In this document: positions 1 through 10,330 of the stretch, piece by piece
Layout: each line of letters opens with the position of its first letter
How positions within the stretch are numbered: position 1 is the stretch's first letter
Assembly: GCA_002633005.1 (NCBI GenBank)
Contig: NMRA01000090.1
Span: 693,715 to 757,714 of the forward strand
Reading direction: 5' to 3'
DNA from: Phoronis australis
Taxonomy: Eukaryota > Phoronida > Phoronidae
Length of the DNA stretch: 64,000 nt
Program-made: the position numbers and the translations under genes
Notes under the pieces: model-generated
What the model saw: only the letters and a program-made list of their open reading frames with translations
Databases searched by the model: none
Told to the model about the DNA's origin: nothing

Positions 1-414
1 CAGTAGTTTCTCTTCAAAACTATGCTGTTTCCAATAAAATTCTCTAGATGAGTGAGTTTCCTTATTTTATCGTGGACCTCACCCCTAGGACCACCAGCTC
101 AGTTATCGAATTAACATGAATAAGCCTTAATTCAGTAAATGTCGTAACATTGCATTGGAAAAAATTGACACCTAGAATGAATTTTACTTGTTAAGATCAG
201 AAGCACATTTTAAGTATCATGAAAAATACACATTGTTAAATCACTTTTAGCCTGTTTCACATATGTTAATTCAGATATTAAATAAGACTTGGGTACAAAG
301 GTTATTAGTTTCTACAATAAACATGAAGATGAAATGTCAAGTATGTTCTGCCTTACAAAAGTAGTTTTGTCTTGTCTTTTTTTACAATTTGCTAATATTT
401 CTATTCTGTTACAG
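1..414. other. Upstream intron or intergenic DNA
   Basis: AT-rich sequence with no open frame of note. Its last ~40 bases form a T-rich tract ending in a consensus 3' splice site (acag at 411-414), so it reads best as the end of an intron on the + strand. Confidence 0.45.
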
Positions 415-535
415 GCAAGAAAAAACAACTGAAACCAACCGCCTGACCATCTATTTCACCGTTGGACAAAGTGAAAAGCAATCCTTCAGCAATAACCTGA
501 GAGAATTGAACGTATTTCAGAAATTCAGCACATGA
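415..535 (+). CDS. Candidate short or alternative terminal exon
   Basis: A strong acceptor (pyrimidine tract plus acag) precedes base 415. After one base the frame is open for 39 codons to TGA at 533-535 and reads QEKTTETNRLTIYFTVGQSE and onward. A possible donor sits at 512, but joining there to the acceptor at 648 puts the next exon out of its long open frame. So this exon and the 649 exon may be alternative 3' ends, or this one may be spurious. No domain is recognised. The orientation agrees with the better-supported exon downstream. Confidence 0.3.
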
Positions 536-648
536 TATGCCTGATTATGGACTCCCTCGCATTGTTGTTTCTTTCTGTGCTTTTTCAGTTTGCCATTTGT
601 TTTTAAATACACTGATAATTTTTTATTCTCAAATCTTGTTCATAGCAG

Positions 649-1723
649 ATNTCAACAACTGGAACGCTGGAAAGAAAGTGGAGGTGCGGGGGAGATACAT
701 AAACCCAATATGACAAGAATCCAGGAACCTGGTGAGCAAACAGGTAATGAAACAGCTGGCAGCCGTGATAAAAATGTGGTCAGTACGTCACCTTTAAAGT
801 GGCTCAAGTACTTTGAGGACCTGAGTAAAATGTCTGTCAAAGAAAAAGATGGCAGTACAAGTCCAGACGGTTGCCTCATTACTTCCAAGCAAACCGAGCC
901 TTGTCAACCACAGCGGCCGGCAAACGCTATCATCTCGTCACAACCTGTTGAAAACTATAAGAAAGTAATCAACGGTCTGATTGGGAATTCTGTGGTACCT
1001 GCTGCAGAAGGAAAGAAGCCTAGTGAAACAGCAGATTGTACAGAACGTTACGTGGACAACGATTGTGTTCGTGGAACACGGACGGATGCAGCGTCTGCGT
1101 CAGTTGGAGGAGGTATTCTTTATGATATTATGACAACGCGTCTTGAACATAAAGCAGTTGGTGATTGCCCGGCGTATGACCAAACATTCTATCACCGTGA
1201 ACAAAAAACAAGTAATATGACACCATTAGACACAAGTTTTGATTCTGTAAAATCAACACCTCGGAAAAAAGTTGATGTTACTGAAAGCAACTTATATGAG
1301 ACCAGTATTGCACCCTCAGAGGCTAAACCTGTCAGTAACACAGCGTGTAACGATACCTTTGATGGCACGGTGACTGCCTGTGATCTACAAGCCGATATCA
1401 AACCAGAAAGAGACGACCATCCAACTTTAGAACAACTTACAGACAAGGCAAAGTCTAGAGTCAAAAAACGAACTGATCGCAATAAGAAGGCTAAAAAAGA
1501 GAAAGGTGGAGTCTGTAACAAGTTGGAAGAAGGGCACATTGGTGTAGAGGCGGATAATGAACGGAATCTGATTCATGCTGCCACAGAGAAGAAGGTCAAG
1601 AAAAAGAAGAAACTATTTAACAGTAAAAAGTCTGTGCAGCCCAAACCCATTGATCCTACTCCTGCCGACGAAATAAATGAAAGAAGTTCATCCAAAGCTT
1701 TACATGTCTTGGTCAAGTCGTGA
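649..1723 (+). CDS. 3'-terminal coding exon of a lysine-rich protein, function unknown
   Basis: An uninterrupted frame of about 357 codons runs to TGA at 1721-1723. It begins after a good acceptor (pyrimidine-rich, ending atagcag at 648). The first base completes a split codon, so the coding part begins upstream; the earlier TTG at 590 lies before the acceptor and is probably intronic. One base (651) is ambiguous. The product is hydrophilic and low in aromatics, rich in Ser, Thr, Glu and Lys, with no membrane segment or recognised fold. The last third has basic clusters such as KSRVKKRTDRNKKAKK and KKVKKKKK, which resemble nuclear or nucleolar localisation signals. A mostly disordered nuclear protein is a reasonable inference, but no family is recognised. 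No canonical AATAAA follows within the next few hundred bases. Confidence 0.6.
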
Positions 1724-2860
1724 TCTCAGAAATGCAATAAGAGTAAATTACATTGGTAAATGACATTGCTTTGCGATAGGTTAGACGAAAAATGAATTGA
1801 CTTCTCGGTTAAATCGAGGACTGGGTGGGATTTGACACTGCGATCTCACCCATCAAAGTACAAACACCGGGCTGCTCCGGAAATGTGTTCTCTTCAAACA
1901 GTACAGTGTTTCTTTACTTTGTATAGTTTACCACGCCTGAGTGCGCGTGCGTCTACATACGTTAACTGGAAACAGTTGATTCGTGATTAAATTGTTTATG
2001 TTTGTAAATGGACATGCGCAGTCACTGTTGAACCCTAACAATGGGTGACCATTACAGATATAGAAAGCAAACAAAAATATCATCAAACTAATCGACATGG
2101 CTCTTTAGGTCTTCGTGCGAAATTAAAACTGCCAAAAAAACCACATTTATTTCCCAAATTCGGTCACTACATTTTGACAACACTTTCATGACCCATCCTA
2201 TGACACGAGGAATAAGTGCTTATAGCTGAATACTACTTTTTTCATAAAGATGCACCTACATGTATGTAAAGTAAGCACAATTAAAGTTAATTAAATAGAG
2301 AGTTAAATCGAGTTCCCTTTCCCTCACGCTTTCATAACAGTCGCATGTTAATCATGGCACGAGAAGGCAGCTTCCCCTCTCATTTGACGGACTTACATTT
2401 GCGTTTTTGAATTTGCGTTTTCTTACTTTAGTAGTTAAACTTTAACTTGTTCTTTGGTGAGCTTGGGAGACCTGAGAGCTTGTTAATGCTTGAGGTCATG
2501 TTTGGTGGGCTATGAACCGCGGGCTCAAGACAACTAATTGAACCAGTTCTCAAGCAATCACGAGCTTTCAATCCAATCCAAGCCTAGAATGCTTCTAATT
2601 AAAATAACAACCAGTGGGAGACCAATTTCATAAAGGTACGTGGCCAGCCTCAACCAAAACTAGATTTTTGACAGAGGTTGGATTTATGGCAGATCTAACA
2701 ATTAGTTCACTTTGTGGTTTTAGAACTGTAAGAGGATTCATTCTGTCAACACACCTCTACATGTAAATTAACGTTTTATATTTCACACGTTATTTAGTAG
2801 GTTTGGAGTTAAATGGATTCCAGTCTAAAGTCTTTTCTAAGGATGAAAACTCTAAAAACA
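1724..2860. other. 3' UTR / intergenic, nothing further recognised
   Basis: Follows the stop codon of the lysine-rich exon. It holds two TACATGTA palindromes (near 2268 and 2757) and no open frame, RNA gene or repeat pair that I can recognise. Confidence 0.5.
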
Positions 2861-2873
2861 AAATATGTTTTTA
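2861..2873. repeat. Target-site duplication of SINE copy 1 (partner 3107-3119)
   Basis: The 13 bases aaatatgttttta occur immediately on both sides of the SINE, at 2861-2873 and 3107-3119, identical, and are followed on both sides by one variable base and AAAA. This is the expected footprint of LINE-machinery insertion. Confidence 0.8.
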
Positions 2874-3106
2874 TAAAAAATAATTGCAGGCGATCTGATA
2901 CACGTGCGCAGGCCTCGCATGTGGGCCCATTGCACTGATCACCTGGAAATTTTTTTATGCTTTATTGATACATGTATATGGTTAAAACCGAGCTGAGGAG
3001 TTAGAAACTTGGCTCAAGGGTTTAGCAGTGTGACCTGGTGGGACTTGAACCTACGACCTCGAGTAAAGAAAGCGGGCACTTATCAACCAGGCCACACTGC
3101 CTCCTC
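2874..3106 (-). mobile_element. tRNA-derived SINE, copy 1 (full length, minus strand)
   Basis: Read on the minus strand, the element opens with a tRNA-like head. GCAGTGTG can pair with CACACTGC about 70 bases later as an acceptor-like stem. An A-box-like TGGCCTGGTTG and a B-box-like GGTTCAAGTCC form an internal RNA polymerase III promoter. A body follows (ccaggtgatcagtgcaatgg ... gcctgcaatta) that is shared with copies at 10668 and 37460. Perfect 13-bp duplications flank it. It is non-autonomous and would need a LINE reverse transcriptase. Compared with the other two copies it lacks about 14 bases of the shared body. Confidence 0.85.
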
Positions 3107-3119
3107 AAATATGTTTTTA

Positions 3120-5159
3120 GAAAAGGGTAACTTTTCCACCGAAGCTTTCAACAAGGAGTGGGTTTTTCCCTGAAAAAAACAAGGGAATTCCGATTTTTAT
3201 CATTTGACCTCTTAAAAACTAGCGGAACATTTTTTAAATTGAGTCTAAAGGATTAATTTTGATGCACTCTTCTCCAAGGTAACAGAAAGGTTATAAAATT
3301 TGTCTTGATCGTCCCTTCTCAAGTGTTGCTTTCACCGTAGATGATCAGTGTTTTCATGTGTATAGTAATTGGCTCTTTAAATTATTCTCCATTGTATTCC
3401 CAGCCCTGCTGGAGTTACCGGGTATATTTGACAGAGGGAGCCGAACGTGGAATTGTTGGTGCCCGATGGCTGGAACTGAAATGGGAAGCATCCTGAAGGC
3501 ACTGCAATGAGCGGGGAACAAACGCAAAGTTGAAATAAGTTTCTACCAGGAAGGCTTTTTTCCAATGAACATGGGTGCGTAGCCACCTGTGCCTACGTTG
3601 CTAGTATACTGCCATGATGTTAAACCGTTACTCTATCATAGTCTAGCCTATCCCCAATCTAAACTACAGCTCTAACTAATAAATCAAAATAAAGTTGACA
3701 CCAGTTAGACAAATATTTGAAGTGGTACGAATGCCGTATTTCGATAAACAAATAAACGATATCGGGAGGTGTGTTTTTAATTTTGAGTGAAGGTGTTTGC
3801 CAATGCGAACATGCTGAAACGGTTCTCTCTGACCAAATTTTGGCACATAGAGGCTCTTTTAATAAGAGTCAATTTGATTTTTTCAAAGCACTCTCGGAAA
3901 AAACCAAAATGTTGACCCAATTGTCTGCTGCATTAGATAACAGGAATGAAACGCGGGATCCAACATTTTTTAGATACAATTTGGGTCAAGTGACCCAACT
4001 TGAAATGTGCAGCACGCTAGGCCCAGTATTTTGATGTGTGGCGTTTTTGAATCTATTTTCGTTTCAACGAACCATGTTTAAAATATTTGCTTCGTTTACA
4101 ACGCCGTAATCGACAAGCTCTAAGTCAACTATATGGCATACAAGATGCTTTGATTACAGCAACCTCAGCGACTCCAACAATTGTTTTAAAAAGGCTTTGG
4201 AAGAGTTTGTTGTAAAACAGTTAAATAGTTGATGGTTGGGAACTGCAACACTGGGCATGTGACCGTTGGGCATGGCCAGAGTCCCTATGATAGAGTGCAT
4301 TTCCAACTAAATTCCACACAAAAGGTCTGATTTTTGGTTGTAACTGCATAAAAAGGACCATTTTGGTGCAAAACTACAGAACGGTTTCCAATTTTTGTTG
4401 AGTTAAAAAGGAAACAGCACGGATTTGTTTTCATTAAATTCAAACTCAATTTAGATAAGGATTTTGCTTTATAATTGTTATGGGAGGGGTGAATTTTTCT
4501 TAGACGCTCCCATCAAAATAGGTCCCTGAGTTTATACATTTCATGCTATGCATCCAAAGATAAATTGAAAAAACGCCACCTATTTTCGGCTTTAGTTACC
4601 GTGGCTGAGGTTTTCATCAGTGTGGTGTCACTGAGCTTAATACAGGGTTGTACGTACGACTGAGCCTGTAAGCATAATCGTCTCTGTTCACGCCCCCTTA
4701 ATTCTTCTTGCATAATCATTAGATTCTCTGTCGATTAAGTTGGTATCTAACCAATCTATGTTATGATTTTTGAACAGCACGACCTCTGATTGCCTATTTT
4801 CTGAAACTCGGTCAAGAATTCTTTTCTTGCAGTCCCTGTAAATGTCGTTTCTTCACAGATTGTTTCAGCCCCCTTCATATGTTCCTTAAAGATGTATTTG
4901 CAGGCTCCTATTATGCTAATGCTTAGCAGGAACTAAACGACACTGCTACTTGAACATCGTGCAGTTGTACGTGTATTCATTGACAACTTGTAAATGTGAA
5001 ATCTGCACTGATAACCCGCACCATCCAGTGTTATCTCCCAAACTGGTACTTAATAGACACGGCTGAGTGAGTTACGGCGGATAGTTTGTCAATTTTCAAC
5101 CTACTTCATATTCACATCGTCGCTATATGTTCTGTTTCTAACTAATTTGACCAAGCAAT
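3120..5159. other. Spacer without a recognised gene
   Basis: Open frames here are short and have no recognisable domain (the best, 3771-4034, lacks an ATG start). Apart from the palindrome at 3981 I see no repeat pair or RNA gene. Confidence 0.5.
3981..3998. promoter_or_regulatory. Palindrome resembling a nuclear-receptor IR2 site
   Basis: TTGGGTCAAGTGACCCAA is two inverted GGGTCA-like half-sites separated by two bases. The layout matches nuclear-receptor inverted repeats, but no neighbouring gene is known, so the site may be chance. Confidence 0.2.
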
Positions 5160-5439
5160 ATGTCGGCTAGTGACCGCGGGCATACATTCTGTACCTGTAC
5201 CACTTACCGTTCAGAAGAGAACTGTACATACGCGCATTTTACCCATCATTGCCATGCAAATGGATATTAGACGGTATGATGCTCGTCCCGTCGTTCGTCA
5301 GGCGGTGACAGCACCGGGTCCTCTGCCCGAAAAGGACCCACCTTTAGCAACTGGTGAGACGAATCTAAGACTCAACCGAAGGCAGCAAAGCTCAATGCTA
5401 GCCAGCCAACATAGTCAGTTGGGAATATCAGTTGCTCCG

Positions 5440-5990
5440 CTTGTCTTCGCACAGTGGAACGCTGATTTCCTCCGTAGAACGCAAGTGGAAATGATTTGTA
5501 TCCAGGAGACACACCTTACAGATGGTCATCGCTTCTTCATCAGAGGTTATGACAGAATCAACCGTTCTAAGGGAGGCATTCTCACCCTTGTACGGAACAC
5601 CATCCCAGCGATAGAGATTGGGAGGTCTGTGGGAGAAAAAGAGTTTATCGCAGTGAAATTTGTACTCTAAGGGAGGGACATCATCATCATCAACTGCTAC
5701 TGCCCACCTCACAAAGACCTGCAACTCCGCACCCTTCACCTGTCAAACCAAGACTTACTCATCTTAGGTGACTTTAATGGTCACTCACCAAGCTGGAAAT
5801 ATAAAGTCATGAACAGTAGAGGATAACAAATTGCAGGCTTTATGATTGACAACTGTCTCATCCTCATCAACAAGCCGGACGATAAGACAACCTGCCAGTA
5901 CCGAGCTTGGAAGACGACAAGCACTCCAGACCTTGCCATAGCCACGGTGGACATCCAAAAACATGCAAGGGGATTGTGGCAAACCAGTTA
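5440..5990 (+). pseudogene. APE-type endonuclease domain of the I-like LINE
   Basis: The translation shows QWNAD, then MICIQETHLTDGHRF (endonuclease motif with catalytic Glu), GGILTLVRN, and after a stop near 5668 the motif LGDFNGHSPSW, followed by TTCQYRAWKTTSTPDLAIA. In intact elements this domain nicks the target DNA to prime reverse transcription. Residues are missing between QWNAD and the QETHL block, consistent with a small internal deletion. In-frame stops are present. Confidence 0.8.
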
Positions 5991-6666
5991 GGAGAGAGCG
6001 ATCACCTACCAGTCCTAATTAAGCTCTCACTACTAGAACATCCCTCCGTCACAAGAAAAAAGCCTAGCTAGAACTACAAAAAGGCAAACTGGATATAGTT
6101 CAAAAACTGCTTGACACACTCTGCAGAAAAAAACCATTGACTCAAAGCAAGACATCAACATCAATGTCTGGCGGATTTCCAACTGCATCCTCCAGGCAGC
6201 ACGTCAGAGCAATTCCAAGGGGAATACGAAGAGACTACAAACCATACTGGAGTGGCCATATGCAAAGTCTCCATAACCAAGTAACATCAACCAAAGAGCA
6301 ACTTGAAAAAGTCCCAACCTTGGAAAACACAGCAATCTACAACCAAGCAAGAGCTGCATTTGATGAGGAAAAGATAACAGAAATCTGCAAGTATTGGCAT
6401 AAAAAGGCCAGCTCTCTAAACATTTAAAAAGACACAGGGAAACTCTGGCAGCTCACAAAGACCCTAAACGACGACCTCTGATGTACCCCGAGAGCAACGC
6501 TCCTAAAAGAAAATGTACAGACTTGCACTGGGAGTAGGGCCGCATCCCTGCTTGCCGAGAATTTTAGAGATGACAGTCTCCTGGACATTCCCAGGAGAAA
6601 ACAGGAGAAGTCCGAACAAAGAAAACAGAGGAACTAAGAAAGGGGCAAGAAGATCAAACTGCCAGC

Positions 6667-7010
6667 ATGACTAACGACTTCACCATGCAAGAACTGAACA
6701 GTTCCATCAGACAACTCAAGACCGAGAAGGCACCCGGAAAGGATGGCATCAGCAATGAGATAATTCAACACTTTGGCACTTTCTTCAAACAGAAGCTTCT
6801 CGACACTTACAACCGGTCTTGGAGAATGGGGGTTTTTCCAGTCAGCTGGAAGGAAGCCATAATCGTTCTAATCTTAAAGAAGGGGAAGGACAGGCACAGC
6901 AAGAGCAGCTATCGCCATATCAGCCTTCTCAGCTGTCCAGGCAAACTCATGAAACGCATGGTCAACAAACGCCTGCAATATCACCTAGAAATGAACAGGC
7001 TAATTAACCC
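6667..7010 (+). pseudogene. Reverse transcriptase N-terminal part of the I-like LINE
   Basis: The open stretch MTNDFTMQELNSSIRQLKTE continues through KAPGKDGISNEIIQHF, WKEAIIVLILKKGKD, a degenerate SYRHISLLSCPGKLMKRMV and LQYHLEMNRLINP. These are the fingers and first palm motifs of LINE reverse transcriptases. Motifs with the catalytic aspartates are absent because the sequence jumps directly to RNase H at 7011. Confidence 0.85.
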
Positions 7011-7330
7011 CACTGCGGCGTCAGCGGCAACGAGGAAGCAGACAGACTCTCCAAGGCATGAAGCAAACTGGAGCAGATATGGAGAAGTAAAAACCCTCTA
7101 ACGAAGTCACTTTAGAAATGCTTGGAGGGTACGCCTACGTCTGGGAACTGAAGAACACTATATCCACCAGCTTGACCGGCAGGAACAAGTCACTATCTTC
7201 AGGCTAAGAACCGGCCACTGCCGGCTGCTCTCCCACATGCATCGCCTGAAAATCACTCACACAGACGACTGCCGCTGTGGCATTGGTCCCCAGACACCTG
7301 AGTACTTACTGCAGAGCTGTCCTATGTTCG
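7011..7330 (+). pseudogene. RNase H end and Cys/His tail of the I-like LINE
   Basis: 7011-7058 reads HCGVSGNEEADRLSKA, the final RNase H motif with its conserved His, Gly-Asn-Glu and Asp. After stops and shifts, 7165-7330 reads FRLRTGHCRLLSHMHRL and CRCGIGPQTPEYLLQSCPM, the C-terminal zinc-knuckle-like tail that follows RNase H in I-type elements. Confidence 0.8.
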
Positions 7331-7470
7331 ATACCCTAAGGCGCCAGACATGGACCAGTCCGGTGGAACTCAAGGTAAAACTGTGAGGCCCGACGGCAGC
7401 ATTGCGGCGAACTGCAGACTTCGACCAAATAACCAGACTGGCTATCTAAGATACATGGCCGAGAACGCTG

Positions 7471-7547
7471 AAGAAGAAGAAGAAGAAGAAGAAAAAGAAG
7501 AAGAAGAAGAAAAAGAAGAAGAAAAAGAAGAAGAAGAAGGAGGAGAA
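7471..7547 (+). repeat. (GAA)n microsatellite, LINE 3' tail
   Basis: About 25 near-perfect GAA/AAGAAA repeats lie directly after the LINE C-terminal coding remnant. They probably represent the element's 3' simple-repeat tail. Confidence 0.85.
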
Positions 7548-7589
7548 GACCAAGCAATCTCAGAGATAAGGAATTAGCGTGCAAGTTCT

Positions 7590-8109
7590 ACTTTAACGCC
7601 TATCTTGGACAGTGACAACCGTAAATGGTTCCTGCAGTATGTTAAGAGCATCGCTCTGAGCCCACAAGTTTCATAAACCAAAGATATAACTGTTAGGCTT
7701 GTTGGTTTGCTTTTGTCAATGTCATCGCAAGAATCACCTTTTAATTCAAACAGGTATGAATCAAACCTGCACGCATCGGTTTATTGATCAGACCCTTATT
7801 CAATACAGCTGTTATCGGTCTTCTATTATTTGTGCTGGGATCTCGCGGTGACGCAATATGATAAGGAAGGGCAACTTTACCTATCATTTGACTTGCCTAC
7901 ATTTGAGTGATTAAGCTCTCAATTTCTTATTAATTTGTTTAAGCCTTTGTTTGTGGTTAGCCCAGTACATTTAAAATATCAAAATTCCGCTTAAGTTGGT
8001 CTTTAAGTCTCTAGCTCCCCTGCCTAGCAGCTGTAACAGGAGCAACATGGAATGCGATACACCACTCCAATGATGTCTTCAACCGAACGTTTATCTTTCG
8101 GATTGACCA
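7590..8109. other. Spacer without a recognised gene
   Basis: No coding, RNA or repeat signal recognised. Confidence 0.5.
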
Positions 8110-8502
8110 GGGCCCGGTCTCCAATCTTTTTACTCGAAATGGAACTCGAAATTAGGTTTGCCATTTTCTATTCTACTTTTGGGTGAACTCAAGATAAGTG
8201 TATACAAGAGTACACAATAACTTACGTAGATAATTTATTGCTCTTAGTTCACAGTTTGTAAACCCAATATTAAAGCAATAAGTTCTTGTTTGAACTCGAA
8301 ATTTCGAGTTTTTACTCGAGTTTGTAGCACGAATATAAGGGGCTTCAAGGGCAAACTTGAACTAGAAACTCCTATGCATAAACTATAATGTATTCGAGCA
8401 CAGTCTGGTAACCAATTATCTTAAGTTCGCAGGAAAGGAGCAGAGAAATTGCCAAAAATAGTTTCGACTTCGTTTCGAGTACAAAGATTAGAGACCGGGC
8501 CC
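8110..8502. mobile_element. MITE with GGGCCCGGTCTC terminal inverted repeats, copy 1
   Basis: The left end GGGCCCGGTCTCcAATCTTT and the right end (reverse complement GGGCCCGGTCTCtAATCTTT) match over about 30 bases, extending into ACTCGAAA. The 393-bp interior has no open frame. A second, left-truncated copy lies at 44450-44715. No convincing target-site duplication was found, so the superfamily is not assigned. Confidence 0.75.
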
Positions 8503-9721
8503 ACATGTTGTCTAATTGTTGACACCAGTTTCATTGGAGTCCTGTCAAATTTCAAGTGCACCCAAGGACCTCTGATTTGCTCTTCGTATTCCGGATGACT
8601 CTGTGTTGATCTTTACTAATAGGCTTACGAGTTGGACGCCGTACTGTCAGTCAAGCACCAGGTGGCGAGACCGTCTCGTACACGAATCGTGTGTTTTCAA
8701 ATCGGCGACATTCCGTAAATCAGCATACAGAAGGCCTGGATCTTCAAATTTCGATGTAAGAAAGTTGTTGAAATCTACAACCATGTATTATTTGCTGCTC
8801 GGTTACAATTACGTGATGAGAAGTAAACATTTCCAAGGTTAAAGCATTACTTACATAGAACGTAAGAGAACAGCAACGAACACAGCAACTCGATACGACA
8901 CAGTCGGGGATATTTTTATAATTCTATTGCCTCATACAGACGATTACGTACGCTGTAGGGCTACATTGAGTAGCACATACAGGTAACAACGGGTGCTAAT
9001 GAGAGCGAAATCTAAATAGTAGAAAAAAAGTCGTTCCAGGTTCAAACAATCCCCCATCCATTCATGGCGCTTTTGGCAAAATGCTTCTAGGTTGAGTTTT
9101 ATTGAACTTTATGAACATGGGAATTAAAAAAGGAGCCATGAATGTTCTCCATTATGTTTTATTTGTTTTTGTTGGACTAACACCGCGTATCATCATTAAC
9201 TTCGAAGCCAACACTAGCGCATTATTTTACTTACTTCTAGTCAGATTATCTCACGTGTAACCAGATGCTGCATTATCAAAGGAAAACAACATGCCGTTAT
9301 CCTGTAATATTGTGCACAATGGCAACGTCAAGTCACCGTTTCAGTTTTTGATAAGCTCTTCTTCTTGCTTTTCTCATGAATTGTCCTTTCTCCAAACTAC
9401 GTGTATTTTTGAGCGGACTCACAAAATGTCGTAAATTTCTCTTGTTTGACATTTCTAAGTGAACTGACTAATGGACGAAACAGTATTTTCCTCGTGCGCC
9501 AACCTTCCAATTCTACTGAACATTTGTTCTTTGGAAATAGGGCCTTCCCGTATTACATAGCGACACTCGAATCTCTGTGTATCTACCCACAATGCCGTAA
9601 CTGTACGTCAGGCACATTTGCTGCCTTGTTTCCGTGCCACTGGAGTTTCACATGTTATTTGCCGTTGTCTGATTCTTACAGTCAAGTTTTTCTCGGTTAC
9701 ATTACTCTATTCGTCCTTCCA
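8503..9721. other. Spacer without a recognised gene
   Basis: Short frames only; no motif recognised on either strand. Confidence 0.45.
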
Positions 9722-9883
9722 ATGTCAACGAAGTATTACTGCTGTGCTGTGGGCTGCAACTCCGACGTGAAAAAGTTTGATAAACTGGACCCGTGGATGC
9801 ATGATCTAAAATTCTTCGCCTTCCCGGCATCAACGAGAGACACGAAGTTGTGCCTTTTTTCCAAAACGCGCTATCTCGGATAA
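9722..9883 (+). pseudogene. THAP zinc-finger domain fragment A
   Basis: From ATG at 9722 the frame reads MSTKYYCCAVGCNSD, then KFFAFPASTRDTKL, and stops at 9883. This is the start of a THAP domain (Met, then C-x3-C, then F-x-F-P), a C2CH DNA-binding module of animal transcription factors and of P-element and Kolobok-type transposases. The expected Trp and the C-x2-H half do not follow in this frame, so it is truncated or frameshifted. It lies about 250 bp from a repeat block (10130-10292) whose other copy (45085-45240) also lies beside a THAP fragment, which points to transposon origin. Confidence 0.65.
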
Positions 9884-10129
9884 GTAGAATTCTATCGCTG
9901 TGCAATCCGGGACAGCCCTATTGTGGTTTGGCTCCCCTTGCGTTTTACACATGCACTCGGATTGAATCCACCAATGAATAGCCATCTTTAAATTTCATAA
10001 ACAAAACATTTCATTTACGAATAGCCAACAAAACTAAGATGAAAAAACAGATCATTCATTACCAACTTCTAACAGTTCGAAGCGCTCGCGGAAAGTGCTT
10101 TCTTTATTGAACGCAAAGCAGGCGTGTGT

Positions 10130-10292
10130 TCCGTAGACGCCATGACCTACGCTAGGACCTACGCTAGGACCTACCTAAAACCTAGTCAAAGTCACGTGCT
10201 CTCATTTAAAATGCACGGCAATATCTCACGTAATCTCGCGATGTCTTGCTTTTTATCGAGGTCCTAGCGTTACTGAACGGGAGGTAGGTTAC
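10130..10292 (-). repeat. Dispersed repeat with CTAGGACCTACG doublets (copy 1)
   Basis: The reverse complement of this block aligns closely with 45085-45240, including the string gagattacgtgagatattgc and two tandem GGTCCTAGCGTA units. Both copies lie near THAP-coding remnants, so it may be an end region of a THAP-encoding DNA transposon. Confidence 0.75.
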
Positions 10293-10330
10293 TCGGGTCA
10301 GTCCCAGCATGCAACGTTTCAATTTCTTCC

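Larger units (their letters stand above)
5170..7547 (+). mobile_element. I-superfamily-like LINE relic (endonuclease, RT, RNase H tail, GAA tail)
   Basis: All remnants lie on the + strand in the expected order: an APE-type endonuclease, the N-terminal part of a reverse transcriptase, an RNase H motif, a Cys/His-rich C-terminal tail and a 3' (GAA)n tract. RNase H downstream of the RT is typical of the I group. Stops and frameshifts make it non-functional. The RT palm, including the catalytic YxDD region, is missing, because an internal deletion joins RT to the end of RNase H near 7010. The 5' boundary is uncertain and no target-site duplication was found. Confidence 0.85.

Noticed and set aside
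3031-3100. A possible functional tRNA gene on the minus strand
   Set aside because: It is the head of a SINE with target-site duplications and related copies elsewhere. The cloverleaf is only partly formed.
7336-7584. Leucine-rich minus-strand frame and glutamate-rich plus-strand frame
   Set aside because: Both are translations of the (GAA)n tail of a LINE.
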